Positions 31,601-41,135 are shown, numbered from the stretch's first letter. The stretch is 64,000 nucleotides of DNA from Labilibaculum sp. (GCA_016342745.1 JAEINT010000009.1:157736-221735); one strand, 5' to 3'. A program made the numbers and translations. The notes: generated by a model not told the origin, from the letters alone.

Positions 31601-34030
31601 ATGAGAGAGAGATTACTAGTAGCCATTTTACTGTTGTTTACTTATACAGTTAGTGCAGAAACAGAAATGATTGCTGTGGTAAAAAGCGGTTCGCTAACGG
31701 GAATTGTTATTGATGTAAAGACAAAAGAACCTTTGCCATATGTAAATGTGGTGATACGAGATGCAAACAATAAAATACTGACTGGTGGCATTACCGATAA
31801 TGATGGGAAGTTTTTTATTAAGAAAATTGTTTTAGGAAAGAACGTCGTTGAAATTCAATATATGGGTTACAAGTCCTATTCGAGAAAACTTGATTTTTCA
31901 TCTAAATTATCGGCACACAAATTGGGTACTGTCGAACTAGAGGAAGATACAGAACTTCTTGGGGAAGTAACGGTACGTGCTGAACTATCTACTGTAACGC
32001 AGAAAATTGATCGAAAAGTGATTAATGTAGGTAAAGACCTAACCGCAGCAGGAGCAACAGCTTCAGAGGTGCTTAATAATGTGCAATCAGTTAGTGTTGA
32101 TAGTCAAACAGGAAGCGTTAGTTTGCGAGGAAACGAAAATGTTAGAATTTTGGTAGATGGAAAACCGACCAACATTAGCGCCGCTCAGTTGTTGCAGCAG
32201 ATTCCTTCCACTTCAATAAAGAGTGTCGAACTAATTACCAATCCTTCTGCTAAGTACAATCCTGAGGGAATGAGTGGAATTATTAATATCGTCCTAAACA
32301 AAAATGCGAATATTGGCTTTAATGGGAATGTAAATATGGGAGTGACACGAGGCGAAAATACTCGTATGAATGGCTCTTTAGATATGAATTACAAAACTGG
32401 GAAAGTGAATTTTTTCATGAATTTTGGTGCTAATGGTGGAAAAAGAGACAATTATGGTGATGTTTTAAGAAGCTCGGAAGATGAGAATGGAAATGTAATT
32501 CTTGATAATGATCTCTTACAGAAATTTAAATTCTTAAGCGACAACAATTCCCAGTTGCTAAAAGTGGGAGCCGATATCTATTTGAATAAAAAGAATACAC
32601 TTTCATTTTATACCACACAGAATTTTCGGAATGGTGAATTTGATGGCACTACAAAAATTTTTAGAGGAACAGATTTGGATTATCATAGTTTGATGAAATC
32701 TGAAACAGATAATTCTACTGGTAATTATAACTTTAACTATAAAATTGACTTTGAGAAAGAAGGACACAATCTGGAGTTCGAAGCAACTTATAGCGAGAGT
32801 GACTCCCCTGAAGATGCTTCTTATAGAGAATTGCTTAATCCGATGGATTTGACCTCGAATTATATAGACGAGATTGAAAATGATTACAGCAATACGCTTC
32901 TCAACTTGGATTACACAAATCCATTGGCGGAAAATACAAAGCTGGAGCTTGGTTTGGAATTGAGATTAAATGATACTGAGAATTCAAGAGCAACAAATCA
33001 ACATGATTTTACAAATAATGAAATCGGCAATTCTGCATTTACATACGACAGAAGCATCTATTCGGGATATGTGAATTTAAATCACAAAATAGATAAGTTT
33101 ACAATGCAAATTGGCGCCAGACTTGAGCAGTATGAAGTAGATGGTGAGTTTGCTAAGGGAGATGAAAGGGCGAAATATACTGATAGTCGTTTTACCGTGT
33201 ATCCTTCTGTATTTTTCACTTTCAATCCGAGTGAAAAAAATCAATTTCAATTGAGTTATAGCAGAAGAGTAGACAGACCATCTATCCAACAAGTTAATCC
33301 GATTAGAGAGTGGAGTACACCTTTGATTAGCTCGTTTGGAAATCCTGAATTAGATCCTCAATTCACCAACTCTTTTGAGTTCAATTATACAAAAGGATTA
33401 AAGAAAGGTTCTGCTACAATTGGAGCATTTTATCGTAGAGTAAATGGTAATATTTCGAGAGTGTTGAACAAAGATCCTTTGGATATTGAAAAGGTAGAAA
33501 TGTCTTACTACAATACCGATAGCAATGATCGTTATGGTGTTGAATTGTCTGTAAATTACCGATTCACTAAGTGGTGGTCGATGAATGCTAGTTCTGATTT
33601 ATATATCCAAAAGGAAACAGGAGTTTCCAATGATGAAAATCTTGAGATTACAAACAATTCTTTCAATGCTAGGGTATCGAATAGCTTTACAGCAACTAAA
33701 AAACTGAAATTCCAATTGTTTGCCATGTATCGTGGTGGTGGAGAAGACCTTCAGTTTAAGGTAGATCCAATGTGGATGATCAACACAGGTGCGAGTTATT
33801 CTGTTTTGAAAGGAAAAGGAACCTTAACCTTTAGAGTAAACGATATTTTTGAAGGAATGAAATTCAAATTTAATTCGAAAGTACCATACAATCAAGAAGG
33901 AGAGTTTCATTGGGAAAGTCGAACTGCATACATAGGCTTTGCATATCGATTTGGTAGCGGTAAAAACAAAGCCAAAAGAAGAAAACGCAGAGATAGCGGA
34001 GAAACACAAGGTGGTGGTGGATTTATGTAG
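31601..34030 (+). CDS. TonB-dependent receptor family outer-membrane protein (809 aa)
   Basis: A signal peptide (about 1-19) is followed by a carboxypeptidase-regulatory-like domain (about 28-115, GIVIDVKTKEPLPYVNVVIR). A plug domain (about 140-230, SLRGNENVRILVDGKPTNIS…NIVLNK) comes next, then a long beta-barrel with GELDPQ-type elements (FGNPELDPQFTNSFEFNY) and a terminal strand TAYIGFAYRFG. The last 20 residues are basic and glycine-rich. The form is that of the outer-membrane-beta-barrel group common in Bacteroidota. Substrate is unknown, and no SusD-like partner follows. Confidence 0.85.
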   Translation: MRERLLVAILLLFTYTVSAETEMIAVVKSGSLTGIVIDVKTKEPLPYVNVVIRDANNKILTGGITDNDGKFFIKKIVLGKNVVEIQYMGYKSYSRKLDFSSKLSAHKLGTVELEEDTELLGEVTVRAELSTVTQKIDRKVINVGKDLTAAGATASEVLNNVQSVSVDSQTGSVSLRGNENVRILVDGKPTNISAAQLLQQIPSTSIKSVELITNPSAKYNPEGMSGIINIVLNKNANIGFNGNVNMGVTRGENTRMNGSLDMNYKTGKVNFFMNFGANGGKRDNYGDVLRSSEDENGNVILDNDLLQKFKFLSDNNSQLLKVGADIYLNKKNTLSFYTTQNFRNGEFDGTTKIFRGTDLDYHSLMKSETDNSTGNYNFNYKIDFEKEGHNLEFEATYSESDSPEDASYRELLNPMDLTSNYIDEIENDYSNTLLNLDYTNPLAENTKLELGLELRLNDTENSRATNQHDFTNNEIGNSAFTYDRSIYSGYVNLNHKIDKFTMQIGARLEQYEVDGEFAKGDERAKYTDSRFTVYPSVFFTFNPSEKNQFQLSYSRRVDRPSIQQVNPIREWSTPLISSFGNPELDPQFTNSFEFNYTKGLKKGSATIGAFYRRVNGNISRVLNKDPLDIEKVEMSYYNTDSNDRYGVELSVNYRFTKWWSMNASSDLYIQKETGVSNDENLEITNNSFNARVSNSFTATKKLKFQLFAMYRGGGEDLQFKVDPMWMINTGASYSVLKGKGTLTFRVNDIFEGMKFKFNSKVPYNQEGEFHWESRTAYIGFAYRFGSGKNKAKRRKRRDSGETQGGGGFM

Positions 34031-34062
34031 ACCCTATTTCAATTATATACATTTGTTTTAAT

Positions 34063-34100
34063 AAAAATCTCCCTATTCTATTTTGAGTAGGGAGATTTTT
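34063..34100 (+). terminator. Terminator after the TonB-dependent receptor
   Basis: The stem AAAAATCTCCCTA/TAGGGAGATTTTT is closed by a TTCTATTTTGAG loop, with A and T runs on either side. Confidence 0.85.
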
Positions 34101-34251
34101 TCTTCTACGGATATAGTTCATAAAACTATCTAAATGGAACGAATGAAGAGACCTGTCAGCGTCAAGCTTGTTTCCTAATTTGATTGTATTATAGTTTAAA
34201 AAGTAGTTAACTTCCCCGTAGGAAATACATTAAAGAAAAAAGAGATCCTCA

Positions 34252-34824
34252 ATGAAAAAATTGCTAAGCACCTTATTGTTTTTTCTGTTAATCGGAATTG
34301 GTTTTGCACAAACAACTTCAGAGAAATTAAGCGAAGCCGCCATAAAATTAACAGAACAAAAGGTTATTTATGACCCAAGCTATTTCTCAATTGCCTATCC
34401 AAATGGAGATGTGCCAGCAGATAGAGGTGTATGCACGGATGTAATTATTAGAGCATACCGTGAATTGGGCGTTGATTTGCAGAAAGAGGTTCATGAGGAT
34501 ATGCGAGCTAATTTTTCTTTGTACCCAAGTATTTGGGGACTGAAGCATACCGATAAAAATATAGATCACAGAAGAGTGCCTAATTTGATGAAGTTTTTCG
34601 AGCGACACGGTAAGGTGAAACCGATAAACCAAAATGCTGCATATTATTTGCCTGGCGATGTGGTGTGCTGGAACTTAGGGGGAGCAACTACTCATATTGG
34701 TATCGTAATCAATAAAAAATCTAGAGATGGTAAGCGCTTCTTAATTGTGCACAATATTGGAGCCGGGCAAGTAATTGAAGATTGTTTGCTAGACTACCGA
34801 ATTATTGGTCACTATACTTATTAA
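34252..34824 (+). CDS. DUF1287 family secreted protein (190 aa)
   Basis: A signal peptide ends near GFAQ. The mature part shows the DUF1287 pattern: PADRGVCTDVIIRAYRELGVDLQ with a cysteine, then YLPGDVVCWNLGG, THIGIVINKKS and FLIVHNIGAGQVIEDCL. The C…H…H layout resembles NlpC/P60-like cysteine hydrolases, so a cell-wall or amidase function is possible but unproven. The gene is monocistronic. Confidence 0.8.
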   Translation: MKKLLSTLLFFLLIGIGFAQTTSEKLSEAAIKLTEQKVIYDPSYFSIAYPNGDVPADRGVCTDVIIRAYRELGVDLQKEVHEDMRANFSLYPSIWGLKHTDKNIDHRRVPNLMKFFERHGKVKPINQNAAYYLPGDVVCWNLGGATTHIGIVINKKSRDGKRFLIVHNIGAGQVIEDCLLDYRIIGHYTY

Positions 34825-34998
34825 TAATTTCGTTCAGGTTATCCCTGATTTGTAATCAGGGATCAATGAGTTTAGAATTTTCAATTCATTAGTGTTGAAA
34901 GTCGGATTGTAAATCCTTAACTACTTACCTGTAAATTGCAAATTTACAAGAGCTACTAGATTTTCTACGATCTAATTTTGTGAATGAAAGTTAAAAAG

Positions 34999-35010
34999 TG
35001 AACGTTCATT
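34999..35010. promoter_or_regulatory. TetR operator upstream of the DoxX-like operon (TGAACGTTCATT)
   Basis: TGAACGTTCA is a perfect 10-bp palindrome and is followed by TT. A variant, TGAACATTCATT, lies at 36771-36782 before the oxidoreductase gene. TTG at 35015 and TATATTCG at 35032 give a weak promoter just downstream. The TetR protein encoded in this operon is the likely ligand. Confidence 0.6.
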
Positions 35011-35078
35011 CGTTTTGTGGTTTATTTTATTTATATTCGTTCTATCAAAATCATAAAAAACAAAAACGAATTAATAGA

Positions 35079-35471
35079 ATGAAGAATATTTCAAACACAA
35101 TTTGGACAGGCGTTAGGATTCTCTTTGCCATTTTCATGATCATGGGTGGTGTGCAACATTTCTTAAAACCAGATTTTTATCTTCCTTTTGTTCCTGATTT
35201 TCTTCCGCTAAAAATGGAAGTGATTTACCTATCAGGTTTGCTTGAAATTGCTTTAGGGGCACTACTTCTTCTAAAAAAATATGCAAAAATAGCGGCAATG
35301 GGTATTTTCATTTTAATGATATTGTTCTTGCCCATTCATGTTTGGGATGTTTTTTCAAGTACTCCAGCAATTGGAACGCACAAAGCTGCACTAATCCGAT
35401 TGCCATTTCAATTTCTATTTATGGCAATAGCATGGAAAATAAAGCAAGTAGTACTAATAAATCAGAAGTAA
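35079..35471 (+). CDS. DoxX-like membrane protein (130 aa)
   Basis: The start is set at ATG 35079 (MKNISNTIWTGVRILFAIF), because an upstream in-frame start would read through the promoter region. Four transmembrane helices are visible (about 10-28, 45-65, 67-88, 100-120), with GGVQHFLKPDFYLPFVP between the first two, as in DoxX/MauE-like small proteins. It opens a TetR-regulated operon. The function of the family is not well defined; links to redox or thiol stress are known for DoxX. Confidence 0.75.
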   Translation: MKNISNTIWTGVRILFAIFMIMGGVQHFLKPDFYLPFVPDFLPLKMEVIYLSGLLEIALGALLLLKKYAKIAAMGIFILMILFLPIHVWDVFSSTPAIGTHKAALIRLPFQFLFMAIAWKIKQVVLINQK

Positions 35472-35482
35472 TTACAAGCATT

Positions 35483-36061
35483 ATGGCAATAAGAGAGAAA
35501 AGTAAGGAGAAGCGGAATGCATTGTTGAATGCAACTTTAAGTTTGGTGAATAACAATGGTTTTCATGATGCACCAATGTCGAAAATAGCAAAGATGGCTA
35601 AGGTATCACCTGCTACGATCTACATCTATTTTGAAAACAAACAAGATTTAATTAACCAGTTGTATCTGGAAAGGAAACAAGCATATACAGAACGAGCTTT
35701 CGAAGGATATTCGGATAAAATGCCAGTTAAAAAAGCATTCGAATTAATCTGGCACAACATTGCCGATTACAAGTTAAAAGAATTAGAAGAATCGTGGTTT
35801 TTATCGCAATGTGATAACACAACGATGATCGAAGAGAAGGTTAGACAAGAAGGTTTAAAACACTTACAGCCTTTGTTGGATTTGTGGGAACGTGGTCAGA
35901 AAGAGGGAATTATTAAAGATGTTTCGCCATATGTACTATACGCATATGCAATTAATTCATTATCTTTTTTAATGAATATGCAAAAGCGGGAGTTGTTTCA
36001 GTTTAATAAGAAAAGTTTAGATCAAGCATTTCAGGCTGCCTGGGATAGCATAAGAATTTAA
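35483..36061 (+). CDS. TetR/AcrR family transcriptional regulator (192 aa)
   Basis: The N-terminal HTH is clear (ATLSLVNNNGFHDAPMSKIAKMAKVSPATIYIYFENKQDLINQLY), followed by a helical ligand-binding domain. ATG 35483 is chosen, 11 bases after the preceding stop, because further in-frame sequence upstream lies inside the DoxX-like gene. It probably represses its own operon and the adjacent oxidoreductase through TGAAC(G/A)TTCATT sites. The inducer is unknown. Confidence 0.85.
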   Translation: MAIREKSKEKRNALLNATLSLVNNNGFHDAPMSKIAKMAKVSPATIYIYFENKQDLINQLYLERKQAYTERAFEGYSDKMPVKKAFELIWHNIADYKLKELEESWFLSQCDNTTMIEEKVRQEGLKHLQPLLDLWERGQKEGIIKDVSPYVLYAYAINSLSFLMNMQKRELFQFNKKSLDQAFQAAWDSIRI

Positions 36062-36063
36062 AG

Positions 36064-36726
36064 ATGGGAAAGACAGCAATTGTATTAGGAGCAAGTGGAT
36101 TAACAGGAAAGCTATTGTTGAATCAACTTTTGGAAGATGAGGATTATACTAGCGTAAAAATCTTTACCCGAAGAAGTTTGAAATTGGTTCATCCTAAATT
36201 AAAGGAGTACGTTGGAGATCTGCTAAAATTGGAAGAATTCAAAAAGGATTTTACAGGCGATGAGGTGTTTTGTTGTATTGGAACTACAGCGAAGAAAACG
36301 AAAGACAAAGCGATTTATAAGAAAATTGATTTTGGAATTCCTACATCAGCAGCAAAATTAGCTAGAGCGAATAAGATTAAAAGTTTTGTGGTGATTTCGG
36401 CCTTAGGGGCAAATCACAAAAGCAATATCTTTTACAATCGAACAAAAGGAGAGATGGAGAAAGTGATTTTAAATCAGAAAATTGCAAACACTTATATTTT
36501 AAGACCATCGCTTATAAAAGGAAAAAGAGAAGAAAATAGATTGGGTGAGGGAGTTGGAGCCTTTTTCATGAAAATGGTAAATCCTTTTTTATGTGGAGGA
36601 TGGAAAAAATACCGCGCAATTGAGGCGGAAACAATTGCAAATGCGATGCATGCTTTAGCGCAGGCAAAACCCGATTATAATATCATTGAATCAGACAAAA
36701 TACAAGCAATAGGAGCCTATCTGTAA
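36064..36726 (+). CDS. NAD(P)-binding Rossmann protein, HTATIP2/TIP30-like oxidoreductase (220 aa)
   Basis: The N-terminus AIVLGASGLTGKLLLNQLLED is a GxxGxxG dinucleotide-binding fold. FCCIGTTAKKTKDKAIYKKID, VVISALGANHKSNIFYNRTKGEME (YxxxK) and YILRPSLIKGKREENR follow the short-chain HTATIP2-like pattern. It starts 2 bases after the TetR stop. It is likely a reductase of small metabolites induced with its neighbours. Confidence 0.8.
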   Translation: MGKTAIVLGASGLTGKLLLNQLLEDEDYTSVKIFTRRSLKLVHPKLKEYVGDLLKLEEFKKDFTGDEVFCCIGTTAKKTKDKAIYKKIDFGIPTSAAKLARANKIKSFVVISALGANHKSNIFYNRTKGEMEKVILNQKIANTYILRPSLIKGKREENRLGEGVGAFFMKMVNPFLCGGWKKYRAIEAETIANAMHALAQAKPDYNIIESDKIQAIGAYL

Positions 36727-36745
36727 AGATAGATAGGCTTTTTTT
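36713..36745 (+). terminator. Terminator overlapping the end of the Rossmann-protein gene
   Basis: AGCCTATCT (36714-36722) pairs with AGATAGGCT (36731-36739), followed by a T-run. The TAA stop codon lies in the loop, so the hairpin uses the last codons of the gene. Confidence 0.75.
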
Positions 36746-36768
36746 ATCCTCGAAAGAGAATGAACATT

Positions 36769-36782
36769 CATTAATGAAAAAG
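36769..36782. promoter_or_regulatory. Second TetR operator (AATGAACATTCATT)
   Basis: AATGAA and TTCATT are inverted arms around a CA centre. The core TGAACATTCATT differs in one base from the site at 34999. It lies 13 bases before the oxidoreductase ATG, where bound repressor would block transcription. Confidence 0.6.
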
Positions 36783-36795
36783 ATAAAATTACAAT

Positions 36796-37788
36796 ATGAA
36801 AACAATACAATTAAACAGCAGACCAGTAGGCGTACCACAATTATCGGATTTTAAATTGGTGACAGAAGAACAGCCGAAAATTAAGGCTGGAGAAATGCTT
36901 TTGAAGGCATCTTATCTTTCTGTAGATCCCTATTTACGAGGTAGAATGATGGAAGGTAAATCGTATATCGCACCATTCGAATTGAACGAAACCATGAGCT
37001 CTGGTATGATTGCAGAGGTTGTAGAATCAAATTTAGAAGGTTTTAGCAAGGGAGATTTCGTTTCGGGTATGTTGGAATGGAAAGAGTACCAGGTTTCTAA
37101 AGGTGAGGAATTAATGAAGGTAGATGGCCAAAGAGCTCCTTTATCTTCTTATTTAGGTGTTTTAGGAATGACTGGTTTAACGGCCTATTTGGGCTTAACA
37201 GAAATTGGGAAACCAAAAGCAGGCGAAACAGTTGTGGTATCTGGTGCAGCAGGTGCGGTAGGAAGTGTTGTTGGTCAAATTGCGAAGGCATTGGGATGCC
37301 GCGTGGTTGGAATTGCTGGTAGCGATGAAAAAGTAGAGGAACTAAAATCGAATTACGGTTTCGATGCAGGAATCAATTACAAGACGACTGAGAACATGAC
37401 AAAGGCCATTGCGGAGGTTTGTCCCGAAGGAGTAGATGTTTATTTTGATAATGTTGGTGGAGAAATTTCCGATGGCGTAATGATGAATGTGAATCAATTT
37501 GCAAGGGTGATTGTTTGTGGAGCGATTTCGATGTATAACGCAACAAGTATGCCTATGGGACCGCGATTAGATTCGATTTTGATTAAAAATTCGGTTCTGA
37601 AACAAGGATTTATCGTTTTTAACTATGCCGCAAAATATGGAGAGGCGATGTCTCATATTGCAAAATGGTTGCAAGAAGGAAAGTTAAAATCAACAGAAAC
37701 AATAGTTGAAGGATTTGAAAATACACCGCAAGCATTTATCGATCTTTTCGAAGGAAAGAACAAAGGAAAAATGGTTGTGAAAATCTAA
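36796..37788 (+). CDS. NADP-dependent medium-chain oxidoreductase, prostaglandin-reductase/CurA-like (330 aa)
   Basis: This zinc-free medium-chain reductase has the N-terminal LKASYLSVDPYLRGRM signature of leukotriene-B4 dehydrogenase/CurA-like enzymes. The nucleotide-binding AAGAVGSVVGQIAKALGCRVVGIAGSDEK and GVDVYFDNVGGEI follow, with a C-terminal ENTPQAFIDLFEGKNKGKMVVK. The enzymes reduce alpha,beta-unsaturated carbonyls with NADPH. The TetR operator in front suggests induction by electrophiles, an inference. Confidence 0.88.
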   Translation: MKTIQLNSRPVGVPQLSDFKLVTEEQPKIKAGEMLLKASYLSVDPYLRGRMMEGKSYIAPFELNETMSSGMIAEVVESNLEGFSKGDFVSGMLEWKEYQVSKGEELMKVDGQRAPLSSYLGVLGMTGLTAYLGLTEIGKPKAGETVVVSGAAGAVGSVVGQIAKALGCRVVGIAGSDEKVEELKSNYGFDAGINYKTTENMTKAIAEVCPEGVDVYFDNVGGEISDGVMMNVNQFARVIVCGAISMYNATSMPMGPRLDSILIKNSVLKQGFIVFNYAAKYGEAMSHIAKWLQEGKLKSTETIVEGFENTPQAFIDLFEGKNKGKMVVKI

Positions 37789-38030
37789 ATTGTTTTTGTC
37801 GGTCATTAATATGTGTTGGAGAATAGATGAGTTGGATTTGTCAGCCTGACGTAAGGCGTGTTACTCATTCTAAATCGGAGTGCAAATAAGGATCAGGCTG
37901 ACTTGATTTTTTGCATACTTTTTTACCTAAGAAAAAAGTTTGAGCCCAGCGGCTCGAGCGAAAAAGAAAATTAATTGTGGTGATTTTCAGATAGTAAATC
38001 ACTAGGTTGTAAAATTTAAAATGAAATAGA

Positions 38031-38735
38031 ATGTTACTAAAAGTAGAAGCTTTGAAAATATTATTTGTGTTAACATCTCACTCTCAAATGGGAGATACAG
38101 GACATAAAACAGGATTTTGGGTAGAAGAATTTGCCAATCCATATTACACATTAGTTGATCAGGGAGTTGAGGTTACCATAGCAACACCAAAAGGTGGTGC
38201 TGCACCAGTTGATCCAACTTCGAATTTGCCTCAAAATGCAACGGAAGATACCAAGCGCTATAACGAAGATGAGGCTGTTCAGAAAAAAATAAAAGCAACT
38301 TTAGTGCTAGCCGATGTTAATTTTGAAGATTACGATGCGGTGTTCTATCCAGGTGGTCACGGTCCTTTATGGGATTTGGCCGAGGATGCTACTTCTGCAA
38401 AATTGATTCAGGATTTTAATTCGGTAAACAAGCCAATTGCATTTGTTTGTCATGCTCCAGCAGCCTTAAAACATGTGAAAAATGCGAAGGGTGAAGCACT
38501 TGTGAAAGGAAAGAAAGTAACTGGATTTACCAATGAGGAGGAAGAGGCTGTTCAGTTGACAAAGGTTGTTCCTTTCTTGGTAGAAGATATGCTAAAAGAA
38601 AATGGCGGTATTTATAGCCGTGGAGCTACTTGGGCAGCCTATGCGGTGCAAGATGGTAACTTGATTACAGGACAAAACCCAGCATCATCAGCACTTGTGG
38701 CTGAAATGCTATTGAAAACACTTCGTAAGAAGTAA
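38031..38735 (+). CDS. DJ-1/PfpI family protein, type 1 glutamine-amidotransferase-like (234 aa)
   Basis: The core DJ-1 elements are visible: NPYYTLVDQGVEVTIATPKGG, YDAVFYPGGHGPLWDLAED, and the nucleophile elbow FVCHAPAALKHV with the reactive cysteine. An acidic residue and the histidine after the cysteine are as in Hsp31/glyoxalase-type members. Such proteins detoxify methylglyoxal or act in stress. The 242-bp gap before it (37789-38030) holds an inverted TCAGCCTGA/TCAGGCTGA pair at 37841-37901 but no gene. Confidence 0.85.
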   Translation: MLLKVEALKILFVLTSHSQMGDTGHKTGFWVEEFANPYYTLVDQGVEVTIATPKGGAAPVDPTSNLPQNATEDTKRYNEDEAVQKKIKATLVLADVNFEDYDAVFYPGGHGPLWDLAEDATSAKLIQDFNSVNKPIAFVCHAPAALKHVKNAKGEALVKGKKVTGFTNEEEEAVQLTKVVPFLVEDMLKENGGIYSRGATWAAYAVQDGNLITGQNPASSALVAEMLLKTLRKK

Positions 38736-38761
38736 TCTCAACTTGGATTTGAATATATCGG

Positions 38762-38797
38762 AAGCCGCTGGATGATTTTTCATTTAGTGGCTTTTTA
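38762..38797 (+). terminator. Possible terminator after the DJ-1/PfpI gene
   Basis: AAGCCGCT and AGTGGCTT can pair with one G:T, closing an 18-base interior that can pair partly (ATGA/TCAT). A T-run follows. It is weaker than the other terminators in the window. Confidence 0.45.
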
Positions 38798-38957
38798 GTT
38801 TATTCTTGCTGCTATTCAGTAGGTTGAATTCTTGTTTGGTGAAAAAATAATTCATCATAAAATAATAATTGATTATATTTATTTAAGAACAATGGGTTTG
38901 AATGACCACATAACAAGCTAATGTTGTTTGTAAACGTTTAACCTTAAAAGAATAAAT

Positions 38958-39644
38958 ATGAAAAAATTAGTTGCAGAATTTATCGGAACCCTTTGGTTGG
39001 TTCTTGGTGGATGTGGAAGTGCCGTTTTGGCCGCAGCATATCCCGAATTAGGAATTGGATTTGTTGGAGTAGCAATTGCCTTTGGTTTAACGGTAGTTAC
39101 CATGGCTTATGCAATTGGTCATATTTCAGGATGCCATCTAAACCCAGCTGTATCTATAGGCTTATGGGCTGGTGGGCGTTTCGATAAAAAGGAACTATTG
39201 CCTTATATTATCGCACAAGTATTTGGTGGAATTGCTGGTGCTGGTATTTTATATCTTATAGCCAGTGGCAAACCAGGATTTGATATTGGAGGATTCGCAG
39301 CCAATGGTTTTGGTGAGCATTCGCCTGGCGGATATAGTATGCTTGCAGCTTTGATAAGTGAAGTTGTGATGACTTTTATGTTTTTACTAATAATATTGGG
39401 AGCAACACACTCAAAAGCACCTGCTGGTTTTGCAGGATTGGCAATTGGTTTAGGGCTTACTTTAATTCACTTGATTAGTATTCCGGTAACAAATACATCA
39501 GTGAACCCTGCTCGAAGCACAAGTCAGGCACTTTTTGTTGGCGATTGGGCGATGGATCAGTTGTGGTTGTTCTGGTTGGCACCAATTGTAGGAGCCATTC
39601 TAGCAGGCTTGGTTTACAAATATATGTCTCCAGAGAAAGACTAA
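38958..39644 (+). CDS. aqpZ: Aquaporin Z
   Basis: The 228-aa protein forms a water channel. Six membrane helices and the two NPA loops are present: [22 protein letters not shown] and [20 protein letters not shown]. The start [39 protein letters not shown] follows the AqpZ pattern. The residues around the second NPA (NTSVNPARS) suit a water-selective rather than glycerol channel. It is transcribed alone, downstream of a 222-bp gene-free gap. Confidence 0.93.
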   Translation: MKKLVAEFIGTLWLVLGGCGSAVLAAAYPELGIGFVGVAIAFGLTVVTMAYAIGHISGCHLNPAVSIGLWAGGRFDKKELLPYIIAQVFGGIAGAGILYLIASGKPGFDIGGFAANGFGEHSPGGYSMLAALISEVVMTFMFLLIILGATHSKAPAGFAGLAIGLGLTLIHLISIPVTNTSVNPARSTSQALFVGDWAMDQLWLFWLAPIVGAILAGLVYKYMSPEKD

Positions 39645-39676
39645 ATGAAAAATAATATTCTAGGATAGATTAGCTA

Positions 39677-39708
39677 TTTGCTCAAAATGAATACTTCTGC
39701 TTACCTTT
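39677..39708 (+). promoter_or_regulatory. Promoter of the 80-aa gene
   Basis: TTG at 39677-39679 and TACCTTTG at 39701-39708, 21 bases apart, match the Bacteroidota consensus closely. The start codon is 39 bases downstream. Confidence 0.65.
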
Positions 39709-39747
39709 GCTGCCAGGAATAAAATAATCACGATAAGAAGTATAAGC

Positions 39748-39990
39748 ATGGATCAAGAGGATTTTGACAAGATCAGGAAGATAAAAAAGGAAAATAAAGA
39801 GGCTTATAAAGATTGGAGTAGAGAGGATGATGATGAATTGATCAATTTGTTTTTTGATAACATTCCGGTCGGTGAAATGGCTCTTAAATTAAAACGAACC
39901 AAAGGTGCTGTTCGTGCCAGAATTCGAAAAATGGAGTTGATACATATTAAAAAGAAAGCTTCTCCTTCAGCTGATTCTGCGAAGAAATAG
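39748..39990 (+). CDS. Small SANT/Myb-like DNA-binding protein (80 aa)
   Basis: The region DWSREDDDELINLFFDNIPVGEMALKLKRTKGAVRARIRKMEL has the spacing of a small SANT/Myb or HTH domain (acidic helix, then LKRTKGAVRARI recognition helix). A lysine-rich tail follows. Similar modules occur at the ends of helicases; here it stands alone with its own promoter and terminator. Function unknown. Confidence 0.7.
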   Translation: MDQEDFDKIRKIKKENKEAYKDWSREDDDELINLFFDNIPVGEMALKLKRTKGAVRARIRKMELIHIKKKASPSADSAKK

Positions 39991-40009
39991 GAGCGAATAT
40001 AAAATAATA

Positions 40010-40045
40010 AATCCCCCTTGAGTATAACACTCTTGGGGGATTTTT
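40010..40045. terminator. Bidirectional terminator between convergent genes
   Basis: AATCCCCC and GGGGGATT pair across a TTGAG…CTCTT inner stem, with A and T runs on the two sides. It serves the 80-aa gene and the leftward 355-aa gene. Confidence 0.85.
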
Positions 40046-40065
40046 GAATAAAGTATTTGGCTTAT

Positions 40066-41097
40066 TTACAAGTGAATCTTAATTTTGAAGCCAGGGTATG
40101 GATCTTTAAAGAAATCGTTGAAATAGATTTGAGGAACAATGCTTATGTTTTCGTTAATTTTCTTTTCGATACCAAGACGGAATGAATCTTTCTCAAATAA
40201 ATCGCCATTTCGTTTTACCAAGTATCCTAAATTTAATCCGTACCAGTCTCCTTTATTTGGATTTTTTGAAAAATTACGTTGATAACCTAATTCAACCCAA
40301 TGATTGATGTTTTCTTTTCCAGATGAGAAATCATACATCCATTCGTAGCCCAATGAAAAAGCTTGTTTGGCTAAACTTTTGTTTCCCAATTGGATAGTCA
40401 TTTTTGTATAAAAACTACCATTCCAATTGCCTTTTACATTTTCAAGAGAAGTACCAGCCGTTAAAATAATCATATCATTATTTGCTGATAAGGTATTGTT
40501 CTGGTGAACTAGTTCTGCCGTATTATCATTTTGTATTTTTACCCAAGCTACAAAAGGAGACGATTTAAGATGCCAATCTTCATTCTTTAATACTTCAGTA
40601 TCTGTATTCTTTAAAATTTGAGAGAAATCATATTCTTTGAGTTCTTCCAATTGTTTTATCGAACTAAAGTAGATGGCAAGCTTTGAGTTTAATTCTAGCT
40701 TATTGTTACCCTTAATCACCAATGCAATCGCAGTATCGGTTGGAAAGTATATTCTTTTTTGAATGGCAACTTCATCAATGGAAATGATATTTTGATTGTC
40801 TTTCAAATGAATGTATTCTTTCTGTTTTGTGCATTTTATATGATATGCTTTATTTGAGTCTAATTCTTTGATATTTAGAGCTCCCCAACGGTTAAGGAAA
40901 TCACTAAGAAGATTTTTAATATCAAGATGATCTGCTAGAACATTTTTCCCATTGTAATTACTTCTACTTTCAATCGTAGTGCCATTAGGCATTTGCATGC
41001 GAATCGTATCCGAATGATATTTGTTTTCATTGCCAGCAATCGCTTTTATCGAAAAGAGAAAGAGTATTCCGCTAAGTATTACTATTTTATTTGTCAT
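40066..41097 (-). CDS. Secreted protein of the ECF operon (343 aa), unrecognised
   Basis: ATG at 41097 gives a signal peptide MTNKIVILSGILFLFSIKAIAG; a further in-frame start 12 codons upstream would hide it. The mature protein is beta-rich and ends in strands such as SFRLGIEKKINENISIVPQIYFNDFF, which may be a small beta-barrel domain. It follows the anti-sigma-like gene by 38 bases on the same strand, so it is probably co-regulated with the sigma factor. Function unknown. Confidence 0.65.
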   Translation of the reverse strand: MTNKIVILSGILFLFSIKAIAGNENKYHSDTIRMQMPNGTTIESRSNYNGKNVLADHLDIKNLLSDFLNRWGALNIKELDSNKAYHIKCTKQKEYIHLKDNQNIISIDEVAIQKRIYFPTDTAIALVIKGNNKLELNSKLAIYFSSIKQLEELKEYDFSQILKNTDTEVLKNEDWHLKSSPFVAWVKIQNDNTAELVHQNNTLSANNDMIILTAGTSLENVKGNWNGSFYTKMTIQLGNKSLAKQAFSLGYEWMYDFSSGKENINHWVELGYQRNFSKNPNKGDWYGLNLGYLVKRNGDLFEKDSFRLGIEKKINENISIVPQIYFNDFFKDPYPGFKIKIHL

Positions 41098-41135
41098 GCG
41101 TTTTAATTTAATGTGTAAATGAACGAGGTTCATGC

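Noticed and set aside
37841..37901. TCAGCCTGA/TCAGGCTGA inverted pair as a terminator or operator
   Set aside because: The arms are 43 bases apart and no T-run follows directly; it may be chance or part of a dispersed repeat, so no feature was called.
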